Below are positions 16,505 to 24,862 of a DNA stretch of 32,954 nt, one piece after another. The position numbers and the translations under genes are program-made. The stretch's first letter is position 1. The number at the start of each line of letters is the position of its first letter. The stretch is from Chlamydia trachomatis (GTDB lineage: Bacteria > Chlamydiota > Chlamydiia > Chlamydiales > Rhabdochlamydiaceae): NCBI GenBank assembly GCA_945898205.1, contig CAMDHO010000026.1:1-32954 (forward strand). Direction: 5' to 3'. Below the pieces are notes generated by a model. The model had not been told where the DNA came from and did not search any database. It saw only the letters and a list, made by a program, of their open reading frames with translations.

Positions 16505-18439
16505 ATGATCTACAGTATTCTGTACGCCGTTTTAGCGGCATTAGCTTTAGGCATTCTTGTCTTCATTCATGAGCTTGGCCATTATCTTATGGCTCGAAGA
16601 GAAGGCATGAAAGTTGAGGCTTTTTCCATTGGGTTTGGAAAACCTATTTTTAGTTGGAAGAGAGATGATGTTCAGTGGCAGCTATGTTGGATCCCTTTTG
16701 GCGGCTACGTTAAGATTGCTGGGATGGAAAAGCAAGGGCCATTAGAACCCTATCAAATAGAAGATGGTTTCTATGGAAAAGGTCCTTGGAGTCGTATCAA
16801 GGTAGCATTAGCCGGTCCATTTGTTAATATTATAGTCGCTTTTATCGTGTTTTCAATTATTTGGATCAGTGGTGGAAGGGATAAACCTTTTTCGGAATGT
16901 ACTCATCTTATTGGTTGGGTAGATCCAAATTCTCCTTTATATAAAGAAGGGATCCGATCTGGGGATGAAATTACGGCATATGCTAACGAACCTTTTACAG
17001 GATTTCGACAGTTAGCGACATCTGCTTTATTAGATCAAGGTCCGTATTCGATCACAGGAGATAAGTTCAACTATTTCTTAGGCACAAAGAGTCCCTTTTC
17101 CTATACACTTGATTTAGGAGATTCCTTAAATGGCATGGACAAGATGACTTTAGCGGTAAGGATGATGTCACCTGCAAGCTATTTGATCTATGATGAGAAA
17201 ATAGGGTCTTTAGCGGACTCTCCTATGGAAAAAAGTGGTTTGCAAAATCGCGATAGAGTTATCTGGATAGATGGAGAGCTTGTTTTCTCTAGAAACCAAC
17301 TCTCGGCTCTTGTCAATCAGCCGAAGGCACTTTTAACTGTTTCTAGAGGAGATCGTATTTTTTTAACTCGAATTCCAAGATTGCAAATTGGAGATCTTAG
17401 ATTAACTCCTTTAGAAAAAGCCGAACTTCAAGATGTTGGATATGCTTTAAAAATAGAGGCTCCTTTTGCGGGACTTTATTTTATTCCTTATAATTTAACA
17501 GAACAGTGTGTAGTCGAAAGTTCTACTCCTTATATTGATGATATGGCTTTAGAGAAAAAAGCCTTTGAATCTTCTAATATAGATTTAGAAGTTGCGCTTT
17601 TACCGGGAGATCAAATCTTATCGGTAGATGGATTGAATACACCTTCTTTGCAATCTTTTTTCTCGTCTATTCAAAAACGTCAAGTTCAGATGGTTGTGTT
17701 GAGAGGAGGCGTTTATCCAGCAGTTGCTTCAAGAGAAGCGGATCAAACATTTATGCAAAATATTTCATTCGCAGATCTTCAAAAGATGATAGGATCTATA
17801 GGGACTCCTAATCGAATGTCTAACATAGGAAACCTTCATTTATTAAATCCAATAATTCCTAAGCCTCGTTATGAATTCCCTCTTACCTACTCTATAAAAG
17901 ACAGGGTAAAAAATGCTGTTATTTCTCAGAAAAAGCAGAAGGAAGGAAAAGACGCATCTAAAGAAATGGATAGTAATTTAAGAAAGTTAGAAGAAAATCA
18001 GAAACAGCTCATGTTGGGATTGCCATTAGAAGATAGGCTTGTTAAATATAATCCATCTCCTTTTAGCCTTATGGGAGCTTCGCTCCAAGAAGCTTGGAAA
18101 ATGGTTTATGCCTTAGTTACAGGCTATGCAAGTCCTAAATATTTAGCTGGACCTGTTGGGATAGTTCAATTGATCAATTACGGTTGGGCTCAAGGGATCA
18201 AAGAAGTTCTTTTTCTAGTTGCCGCAATTAGCTTTAACTTAGGAATTGTTAATCTCTTGCCTATTCCGGTATTAGATGGTGGGCATATCTGCTTCGCTAT
18301 TTATGAGCTAATTACGAAAAAAAGAATTAAAGCCAAAACAATGGAAAAATTAATTATTCCTTTCATCGTTTTGTTTGTAGCTTTCTTTGTGTATCTTACT
18401 TATCAAGATCTGTATAGATTGCTCTCTAGTTTTTTTTAG
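16505..18439 (+). CDS. rseP: Site-2 intramembrane metalloprotease RseP
   Basis: The 644-residue inner-membrane zinc protease has HELGH (22-26) in the first membrane segment and NLLPIPVLDGGH near the C-terminus, with LDG at about 590-592 supplying the third zinc ligand. Between them lie PDZ-like regions (DPNSPLYKEGIRSGDEI and DSPMEKSGLQNRDRVIW) and a third PDZ-like motif LLPGDQILSVDG. It is longer than E. coli RseP (about 450) because of the enlarged periplasmic part, as in other chlamydiae. Its substrates are not known from sequence. A strong terminator follows directly. Confidence 0.95.
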   Translation: MIYSILYAVLAALALGILVFIHELGHYLMARREGMKVEAFSIGFGKPIFSWKRDDVQWQLCWIPFGGYVKIAGMEKQGPLEPYQIEDGFYGKGPWSRIKVALAGPFVNIIVAFIVFSIIWISGGRDKPFSECTHLIGWVDPNSPLYKEGIRSGDEITAYANEPFTGFRQLATSALLDQGPYSITGDKFNYFLGTKSPFSYTLDLGDSLNGMDKMTLAVRMMSPASYLIYDEKIGSLADSPMEKSGLQNRDRVIWIDGELVFSRNQLSALVNQPKALLTVSRGDRIFLTRIPRLQIGDLRLTPLEKAELQDVGYALKIEAPFAGLYFIPYNLTEQCVVESSTPYIDDMALEKKAFESSNIDLEVALLPGDQILSVDGLNTPSLQSFFSSIQKRQVQMVVLRGGVYPAVASREADQTFMQNISFADLQKMIGSIGTPNRMSNIGNLHLLNPIIPKPRYEFPLTYSIKDRVKNAVISQKKQKEGKDASKEMDSNLRKLEENQKQLMLGLPLEDRLVKYNPSPFSLMGASLQEAWKMVYALVTGYASPKYLAGPVGIVQLINYGWAQGIKEVLFLVAAISFNLGIVNLLPIPVLDGGHICFAIYELITKKRIKAKTMEKLIIPFIVLFVAFFVYLTYQDLYRLLSSFF

Positions 18440-18450
18440 ATATAAATTAT

Positions 18451-18490
18451 AAAAAGCTCATCTATTAATAGGTGGGCTTTTTGTTTTTTT
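18451..18490 (+). terminator. Rho-independent terminator after rseP
   Basis: Arms 18451-18464 and 18469-18482 pair over 14 bases (two G-U pairs) with a TTAA loop, followed by TTTTTGTTTTTTT. It lies 11 bases past the rseP stop and closes the long plus-strand run. Confidence 0.9.
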
Positions 18491-19009
18491 GGAGTCTGTT
18501 TAATGTTTTGTGTAAACGAGTTCAATCATTAATCTAACCTCAACCTGTCGCCATAAACAATAGACAACTGAGAGGTAATTGTTTTCCAACCAGGCAAAGG
18601 CAAAGTTCATTTCTTGTGCCGATTCAAAAAATAAACGCATCATTTAGAGCGATTATTCACTTAATTTAACTACTATAATAAAATTGTGTCTATACTCCTG
18701 TTCTTCTTAATTTTTATTTTACCATTTTGAAAGATAAAATGGGGTGTGGGGGGCTTTTTTGCCCCCGACACTTTGTTTTATTTTTTTATCTATCTAGTCT
18801 ACAGGTTCCAATTGAGGAAAACGAGCTTGTCTCGTTCTTTGATAGCGGGAGTGATTTATGTAATGCTTAGATTTGCATGTGGATATGGAATTAGCGCGAT
18901 TAAAGTTTTTTTAAAAAAACTTGCCATATAGGATCAAGAGAGCCTAGCATAAGATCGCCGCTTTTCTCTTTGTGGGGGGGGGGCGATGTTTGTTCTATGA
19001 GAGGGGTTC
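18491..19009. other. Degenerate intergenic stretch at the left end of an accessory island
   Basis: I find no convincing gene here. A 47-codon minus-strand frame (18500-18643, MMRLFFESAQEMNF...) is uninterrupted but has no Shine-Dalgarno sequence and no recognisable relative. A 61-codon plus-strand frame (18746-18931) starts inside a G-rich hairpin and is probably chance. The stretch holds two G homopolymers (six at 18748-18753, ten at 18974-18983) and short hairpins such as AACGAG-CTTGT-CTCGTT (18820-18836). It looks like decayed mobile DNA. Confidence 0.5.
18744..18785 (+). terminator. GC-rich hairpin followed by T-rich tract
   Basis: GTGTGGGGGGC (18744-18754) pairs with GCCCCCGACAC (18761-18771) at 10 of 11 positions around a T6 loop, and TTTGTTTTATTTTTTT follows. 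It has terminator form on the plus strand, but no gene ends just upstream, so it may be the remains of a lost gene or element end. Confidence 0.45.
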
Positions 19010-19770
19010 CTATAGGACTAGGCACCCATTTTTTTTGCTTTTTCTAAGTGCGGCCTCTATCGGTCGTTGATTTAACAGCTTTTCTACTTGTTTTAACTCA
19101 ATTCGTGAAATGTTTTTAAAGACTGTTCCCTTAGGGAAAAACTCTCTGATTAAGCCAGTGCTATTTTCATTGGTTCCTCTTTGTCCTGGGCATCCCGGGT
19201 CTGCAAAATAAACGGGCATCCCGGTCATTTCTGTTCCATTGTCATATGTAAAGCTCTTTTTTAGCTCTTCAGGAATTTTATCAAATTCCTTAGAAAAGCC
19301 ATTTACAACCCATTCTGAAGTTTTATCATTGGGAAGATGTAGAAGGATCGTTAATCGGGATTTTCGTTCAACCTTTTCTAGAATATCGTTTCTGCTTGAA
19401 TCCAGGCACGTTTTTCTTCCCCGTCTTTAAGAGCATAGATATAGCGATAAATTGACTCGTAAGAAATTTGTCTTAACCGCTTATCTTTCTTAAGATAGTT
19501 GCTAATCTGCTCTGGCGACCAATGAAATTTAATGATCTTTTCATGCACAAGTTCTAAAAGATCAGATCCTTTCACAATCCCGCGCTTTCGCCCTTTTAAT
19601 GATGCCTTCTTATTTCGATCTACCTGAGCTTCGGCGAGGGGGTAGGTAGAGCGACTCATTCCAGCGCTCCTTAGTTCTCTTGATATGCTAGAATGATTTC
19701 TTTCGAGTTGCCTACCGATTTCAGGTTGAGAAATTTTCTGGTCGACTAGTTTTAACAGTTTTTCATTCTT
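19010..19770 (-). pseudogene. IS30-family transposase remnant
   Basis: The minus strand encodes an IS30-type transposase in two frames. The first piece (about 19770 to 19378) carries the helix-turn-helix QPEIGRQLERNHSSISREL and then HWSPEQISNYLKK and SYESIYRYIYAL, ending at a stop. The second (about 19376 to 19010) carries TYDNGTEM and YFADPGCPGQRGTNEN with FFPKGTVF, the region of the last two catalytic acidic residues. Between them roughly 60 residues are missing, including the usual GDWEGD with the first catalytic aspartate, and the frame shifts. The C-terminus also departs from the normal NRPRK...LG ending. It cannot encode an active transposase. Confidence 0.85.
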
Positions 19771-20032
19771 AAGTGTAGGACTAAATCCTTCATATAGTTC
19801 ATAAGTAGCTAATTATAAAGTTTTTGCTTTTATAATTTTTGATAGTTGATGATTGCTTTGCTTCCCTTTTTTTTGGATAAAAAACCTCCTGAACCTTCTT
19901 TTAGGAATTTTTGATAAATTCTACAAACTTGACGAACTGAATCGTCAAGTTTTTTAGCGGCAATGCTTTGCGATATATTTTTTCTTTAACTCTCTCTAAA
20001 ACTTCAAGATGTTTTATTGATTTTCCTGACAT
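19771..20032 (-). pseudogene. ISNCY-like transposase N-terminal remnant
   Basis: From an ATG at 20032, with GGAGG upstream, the frame reads MSGKSIKHLEVLERVKEK. After a one-base frameshift it continues ISQSIAAKKLDDSVRQVCR and IYQKFLKEGSGGFLSKKKG, which is the N-terminal helix-turn-helix pattern of ISNCY (IS1202-like) transposases. A second frameshift gives NHQLSKIIKAKTL, then a TAA, then YELYEGFSPTL, which matches their 'Y.GFGPTLA.EKL' motif. The reading then passes without a stop into the IS30 helix-turn-helix of the neighbouring remnant. The catalytic domain is gone. Confidence 0.75.
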
Positions 20033-20158
20033 AAAACCTCCGTTACACATGCTAACCTCCTTTTTTTGCAGGCATGGTCAGGATATTTGGTAGGTGATGA
20101 TTTTTATTTTAGTAATTTAAACCTGACATATCTAATTAGCTCATACAATAAAAAACAA

Positions 20159-20187
20159 TTGATTTAAATTAATTTTTAAACTATAAT
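20159..20187 (+). promoter_or_regulatory. Strong candidate promoter of the 20220-21764 gene
   Basis: TTGATT (20159-20164) and a perfect TATAAT (20182-20187) are separated by 17 bases, 33 bases before the ATG. The gene also has GGAG nine bases before its start. This is the best sigma-70/sigma-66-like promoter in the window and indicates active expression of this accessory gene. Confidence 0.65.
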
Positions 20188-20219
20188 TATTTATTTAAAA
20201 TGAGAGGGAGTTCTCGATA

Positions 20220-21764
20220 ATGAACCGCATTTTTACATTAATTACAGTGGCAACTAGCATTTTATGGACAATTTGTGCAACGTCACAACAAATAAATCCT
20301 ATATTTCATTTGGCAGAAAAAATCCATGAAGGGGATCTTTCCTCCTGGAATTTTAATATAGATAATCAAACTAGTTTAAATAGGGAAGTCTTTGATGAGA
20401 AAAAAGCTCAAGCACCATTTCGAAACGAGTATCTGGCCCCAAAGAAGTATTTATTTTTTGATGACTCTGGCAGTAAATCCGGAATGTTTTCTGTTTTTAT
20501 AGCTTCCCTTGGGCTAATTGATCTTTTTGAAACAAGCAAAGATAAATATGACGGATTAGAAATAAACTTTCAACAGTCCGGCCCATATTACGAACCTACC
20601 TGGGGGGATAATTGGTGGGGATATTACTTGAATCCTATTCAGGTTGGAAATATAGAAGGGCCTGTTCAAGTTGTAGGCAAGGTAACCCGTAGGTATCTTT
20701 CCTATTCAACAGAATTTAATTATAAAGAAACTCAACTAGAAATGCCAAGGGAAATCGGGCACTCCTATATTCAAAGGTATTTTCAAGTAAATCCAGAGCT
20801 TCAAATAGAAATTAATGCATTTGTTTTAGAGCACTTTAAAGGAAAATATGTTATCAGTGTTCACTACCGAGGAACTGATAAGGTTAAGGGTAGTCATTTA
20901 GAAGCTACAAGAGTGTCATATGAGGAAATTCAAGATCGTATTTTACTTGAAAAAAATGATAGAAAACTGGAAGACTTTCTCATATTTGCAGCTAGCGATG
21001 AAGATGCTTTTATTACATTTTTACAAGAAGCATTTCCTAACCAAATTATCTCAAGTAAATCAGAGCGCTCAACAAGCGGAGCCCCCCTTCATCTTAATAG
21101 TTCAACCCCATATAAGTCTGGAAGAGAAGCTATATTCGACTGTATGCTATTAAGCAAAGGAAACTTGCTAATTCGAACAAGCTCTAATTTAAGTTTTTTC
21201 GTTAAATATATTAACCCTAATATCCCCATTATTGAAATGAGTAGCCGCATAGACGGCTCATGGGCTAATGATTTATGTGTAGCGCATTCATCAGGGCCTT
21301 CTATATGTCATGATAATTTAGGAATAAAGAGAGCTGACATGCCTCAACTCGAAAATCCTATAACATTTCAATCTTACATAAGTAGGCTCGAACAGTCTGG
21401 CATAAATACTCGATCTGGTTATGTGTTAGCAGAGAATTTAACCCCTGTTCAAAGTGAATTGAATTTAAAAAAAGTTCAGAATATGGTTGATGATGGCTTT
21501 AATAAAATATTCAACCCGTGCAACATAAAACCGATTTTAATTTCTGCAAATAATACTAATAAAAAACTATATGTTGTTGATGGGCATCACAGATACGCTG
21601 CATGTTTCTTATTAGGGAAACCCATACTTGCTATTACAGTAGATCGCTCTGTTAACGACGTTCTAGCTGATCTTAAGATTTTTCCAGGCGTCGAATTTCA
21701 AGGTTTTAACGAATTCAATTCTTGGTCGACTAGCCTAGAATCTCCTCCTGATCAAACGGCTTAG
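20220..21764 (+). CDS. Secreted GT23-like glycosyltransferase with C-terminal ParB-like domain
   Basis: The 514-residue protein starts with a signal-peptide-like segment (about 1-23, ending near CATSQQ). Residues about 75-345 resemble the NodZ/FUT8 fucosyltransferase fold (GT23-like): VHYRGTDKVKG (214-224) corresponds to the HxRxTDK donor-site motif, IFAASDEDAFITFL (255-268) to the next strand-helix, and SGREAIFDCMLLSKGNLLIRTSSNLS to the final nucleotide-sugar part. From about 400 a second domain has NLTPVQSELN, KPILISANN and YVVDGHHRYAACFLLGKP, matching ParB/sulfiredoxin-like proteins of the 'DGHHR' type. I assign these by motif only. It has its own promoter and lies in a transposon-littered island, so an acquired, host-directed enzyme is a reasonable inference. 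Donor and acceptor are unknown. Confidence 0.78.
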   Translation: MNRIFTLITVATSILWTICATSQQINPIFHLAEKIHEGDLSSWNFNIDNQTSLNREVFDEKKAQAPFRNEYLAPKKYLFFDDSGSKSGMFSVFIASLGLIDLFETSKDKYDGLEINFQQSGPYYEPTWGDNWWGYYLNPIQVGNIEGPVQVVGKVTRRYLSYSTEFNYKETQLEMPREIGHSYIQRYFQVNPELQIEINAFVLEHFKGKYVISVHYRGTDKVKGSHLEATRVSYEEIQDRILLEKNDRKLEDFLIFAASDEDAFITFLQEAFPNQIISSKSERSTSGAPLHLNSSTPYKSGREAIFDCMLLSKGNLLIRTSSNLSFFVKYINPNIPIIEMSSRIDGSWANDLCVAHSSGPSICHDNLGIKRADMPQLENPITFQSYISRLEQSGINTRSGYVLAENLTPVQSELNLKKVQNMVDDGFNKIFNPCNIKPILISANNTNKKLYVVDGHHRYAACFLLGKPILAITVDRSVNDVLADLKIFPGVEFQGFNEFNSWSTSLESPPDQTA

Positions 21765-21924
21765 ACTCTCCATCTTGGATAATTTCTATAAGATAAATTT
21801 TAGAACTGCTCTATTCTAAGTTAGATAAAGTTAAATAAAAGCCCCACTCGAGAACGAGGCAAAACAGCTCACCTCAGTTAGTATAAAAAAAAGAGTAAAA
21901 TAAATAAAAAAAGGAAAAAACTAA
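21765..21924. other. Intergenic gap between the glycosyltransferase-like and methyltransferase-like genes
   Basis: These 160 bases are AT-rich. A small stem CTCG-AGAA-CGAG lies near 21850, but it lacks a plus-strand T-run. No clear promoter or terminator was found, so whether the two genes share a transcript is open. Confidence 0.35.
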
Positions 21925-23055
21925 ATGACGTCATTAAGTTCCCTCTTCACTACAAATAGAGCTCCAACATCCCCTGTTTTAGAGGTAAACATAGCTTCAG
22001 TTGCTGCTCTAGCAGGAACCTCTTTCCTCTGGCAACAGGGGACTATCTCTTCAGTTGTATTTGCATCTACCATAGTTACTATTGCACTTACCGCTTTATA
22101 TCAACTTAAAAATAGTCGTCAATTAGAATCCTCTAAAATAAAACCCTTTTCTTGTGATTTTACAGAAAAAAGACCAGAAGAGGTCAATCGCGCTATAACC
22201 TCTGCTTTTCAAAAGATTTCAACTAAACAAGATAGCACATGGTGTCATAATGGAGAGTCTTCTTATAGAATATTATATTTAAATGAGTGCCGTCTTATAC
22301 GAAATATAATAGGACAAGCTCCCGCAGACCAAAAAACTTTTTACATTGTAGATCTTGGAGCTGGAGACTTTACACTTGGAAAAACCATTGCAGAATTTTT
22401 TAAAAAAAATAAAGAAGTTCTAAATCGCGATCAAAAAGTTACTATTATAAGCGTCCGAGGAGAATCAAATAAAAGTGAAAATATAATCGATGAAGGAAAT
22501 GTTATCAGATGTAATTTAGGTGCGTTTGAAATCGAAAATTTGAATACAGCATTTGCAGCAAAAAAGTTTTCATTAGAAAGCAAAGTTGATTTAGTGGTTT
22601 CCTCTTGGACCTTTCGACATCTGGTAGATCCTATAGGAACTCTTGTTCAAACATATCAATTACTTAGACCTGAAACTGGATTACTTCTAATGGATGGATT
22701 TTTTCCTCTGGATGAATCAGATCAAGAAATAGAAGAATATAAAGCAAATTCAGATCTCAAACAAATTTTAACAAAATTAAAAGCTCCGGTCCTCTTAAAA
22801 TATGATGAATATGATAGAGACTTAATTCAATTTGCTCTAAGAAGGCCTAGCGCTGAACCCTGTCCGCTTAAAAAGGAATACGCTGCCATGTTGAAACTTT
22901 CAAAAAAAGACAATTCTTCAGCAGTTACTGAAATTGCTCGATTTAAAAAAGAAGCAGATGCTAGCCATGACCTTCCTAATCTAGAGGCAGGTCTTTATGG
23001 CGATCAGGATTTATTTCACAGGTTAGCTCCTATAATTCGAGCATCAAGGAAGTGA
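21925..23055 (+). CDS. Class I SAM methyltransferase-like protein with N-terminal two-lobed hydrophobic domain
   Basis: The 376-residue protein has two closely spaced hydrophobic segments, VNIASVAALAGTSFLW (21-36) and SSVVFASTIVTIALTALYQL (42-61), joined by a short polar turn. This is the two-lobed pattern of chlamydial inclusion-membrane (Inc) proteins. The rest looks like a Rossmann methyltransferase: motif I IVDLGAGDFTLG (141-152), a later VDLVVSSWTFRHLVDP and LLRPETGLLLMDGFF. The start has AAGGA nine bases upstream. The combination suggests a methyltransferase anchored in the inclusion or another membrane with its catalytic part exposed. The substrate is unknown, and both Inc status and methyltransferase activity are inferred from pattern alone. 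Confidence 0.75.
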   Translation: MTSLSSLFTTNRAPTSPVLEVNIASVAALAGTSFLWQQGTISSVVFASTIVTIALTALYQLKNSRQLESSKIKPFSCDFTEKRPEEVNRAITSAFQKISTKQDSTWCHNGESSYRILYLNECRLIRNIIGQAPADQKTFYIVDLGAGDFTLGKTIAEFFKKNKEVLNRDQKVTIISVRGESNKSENIIDEGNVIRCNLGAFEIENLNTAFAAKKFSLESKVDLVVSSWTFRHLVDPIGTLVQTYQLLRPETGLLLMDGFFPLDESDQEIEEYKANSDLKQILTKLKAPVLLKYDEYDRDLIQFALRRPSAEPCPLKKEYAAMLKLSKKDNSSAVTEIARFKKEADASHDLPNLEAGLYGDQDLFHRLAPIIRASRK

Positions 23056-23256
23056 AAAAAGATTGTAAAAATCAGCTTAAGAGCAGTTCAATAGGCTTTT
23101 GCAAATAAAATATCGGCATAATAGGATAATAAGCTAAAAGTCCTTCTGAATGCCTTAATAGAGTATCTGCCATTCTTTAGAGATCTGGGATGTTTGCTGG
23201 ATCCTACTGGGTGGTAAAAACTGGACAGAAAATTAAAGTAAGGCAAGTTAAGTGGT

Positions 23257-24351
23257 TTATAGCTTTGAGATCCTGTTCATAAGAAGGAGGTCTGCAAGGA
23301 CAAGAGCGGTCATGGCTTCAATAATGGGGACCGCTCTAATGGCAACACAAGGGTCATGACGTCCCGATTCAGGAAGTTGAAATGTGGCTTTTTCTCCTGT
23401 GAGTGTGACTGTTTGTTGCGGCTTTTTAATACTAGAGGTAGGTTTGAAGGCTACTCGAAAGAAAACAGGGGAGCCAGTTGAAATGCCACCTAAGGTTCCT
23501 CCTGAAGAATTGGTCTTGGTATGAACGTGTCCCGTTTCATCTAGTTCAAAACCATCATTATGTTCCGATCCCAGCATCCTAGAAGATTCAAACCCAAGGC
23601 CGATTTCAAATCCTTTTGTGGCAGGAAGAGAAAGCATCGCAAAGGCAAGGAGTGCTTCTAACTTCCCATAAACAGGATCCCCTAACTGAGAGGGTAAATG
23701 AGCCACACAGGCAAGAATTCCGCCTAAAGAATCTTTTTCTTCTTTCATTTCCGTAATTTTTTTCATTATTTTCTGTGAAGCTTGTTCATCAGGGCAAAAA
23801 ATGGGGCTCGAGTAGGTTTTTTCTCGAAGAACTCGGAGATTGGAGGTGTCTTGAGAAGAAATAGCAATTCCTCCTATTTCAGCAACATAGGCTACGCAGT
23901 CGATTTGATAATGAGCAAGTAGTTTTTTAGCAACAGCCCCTGCGGCAACTCTTGCAGCAGTTTCTCTAGCGGAGGATCTCCCGCCACCTCGATAATCAAA
24001 AATTCCATATTTTTCTAGATATGTAAAGTTAGCATGGCCTGGACGGTAAAGGTCCTTAATAGCTGTATATTGACTAGTGTCTGCGTCTTTATTTCGAATG
24101 AGAATGGCAATGGGAGCTCCGGTTGTTTTCCCTTCAAAAATACCTGAGTAGATTTCTGCAGTGTCGCTCTCTGTTCTAGGAGATGTATAAATATTTTTTC
24201 CAGGTTGGCGGAGAGCCAGTTGCTCGTTAATCTCTTGCTCCGTTAAAGATAATCCAGCTGGACATCCATCAATCACAACGCCGACTCCCGGTCCATGAGA
24301 TTCTCCAAATGTCGTGATGCGAAAAATTTGTCCAAAAGAATTAGATGCCAT
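23257..24351 (-). CDS. aroC: Chorismate synthase
   Basis: This FMN-dependent enzyme converts EPSP to chorismate, the last shikimate step. The 364 residues are the full usual length, with N-terminal GESHGPGVGVVIDGCPAG, the central YRGGGRSSARETAARVAAGA and the C-terminal SGRHDPCVAIRAVPIIEAM. It is the last gene of the minus-strand aro operon and overlaps the end of aroK by 11 bases. I see no clear terminator in the following 200 bases. Confidence 0.97.
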   Translation of the reverse strand: MASNSFGQIFRITTFGESHGPGVGVVIDGCPAGLSLTEQEINEQLALRQPGKNIYTSPRTESDTAEIYSGIFEGKTTGAPIAILIRNKDADTSQYTAIKDLYRPGHANFTYLEKYGIFDYRGGGRSSARETAARVAAGAVAKKLLAHYQIDCVAYVAEIGGIAISSQDTSNLRVLREKTYSSPIFCPDEQASQKIMKKITEMKEEKDSLGGILACVAHLPSQLGDPVYGKLEALLAFAMLSLPATKGFEIGLGFESSRMLGSEHNDGFELDETGHVHTKTNSSGGTLGGISTGSPVFFRVAFKPTSSIKKPQQTVTLTGEKATFQLPESGRHDPCVAIRAVPIIEAMTALVLADLLLMNRISKL

Positions 24352-24862
24352 TTGAAGGTCCTTTCTGTTTGAGTATTTCTTTGATTTCTAAAGCAATTTC
24401 ATCTGGAGATTTAGAGTCCACATCAATGATTTCATCCGCATAGTTTACATAAAGAGGTAATCTGAAATCGTAGAATTTTTGAGCGGAAGCCAACTGCTTA
24501 AAAAGCGGTCTTGAACTATCTTTTTCTAGTCGCTTTGTGATTTGTTCAAAGCTAGCATCCAAGAAAATTACTTTTCCACCCAGTTCTTTAAAATAATCTA
24601 AAATAATTTTATTGAGAACGACTCCGCCACCAGTAGAAATGATCAAATTTTTTTTGAGTGCATATTCTTTTGCAATGGCAATCTCAGTCTCTCTTAAAAG
24701 GAGTTCTCCTCCTTTTATAAAGACTTCGTTCATATTCTGGGTGTGTGTTTGTTGATAGACAAGATCATCCATCTCTATCCAAGAAAGATCTAGTAGGTTA
24801 CTCAGGCATAAGGCAATAGTGGACTTTCCAGAGCCCATAAATCCGATGAGTATGATATTCAT
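24341..24862 (-). CDS. aroK: Shikimate kinase
   Basis: The enzyme phosphorylates shikimate with ATP. From the ATG at 24862 it has 173 residues, typical for the family, with Walker A GFMGSGKST (7-15), IEMDD for shikimate binding and STGGGVVLN. The longer frame from a TTG at 24889 is less likely, because AAGGAG lies nine bases before the ATG at 24862. That ATG overlaps the aroA stop as TAATG, so translation is coupled. Confidence 0.95.
   Translation of the reverse strand: MNIILIGFMGSGKSTIALCLSNLLDLSWIEMDDLVYQQTHTQNMNEVFIKGGELLLRETEIAIAKEYALKKNLIISTGGGVVLNKIILDYFKELGGKVIFLDASFEQITKRLEKDSSRPLFKQLASAQKFYDFRLPLYVNYADEIIDVDSKSPDEIALEIKEILKQKGPSNGI

Noticed and set aside
18500-18643. 47-codon minus-strand frame beginning MMRLFFESAQEMNF
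   Set aside because: No Shine-Dalgarno sequence, no recognised relative and no conserved partner; could be a fragment, but not enough to call a gene.
18746-18931. 61-codon plus-strand hydrophobic frame
   Set aside because: It starts inside a terminator-like G-rich hairpin with no ribosome site, in decayed DNA.
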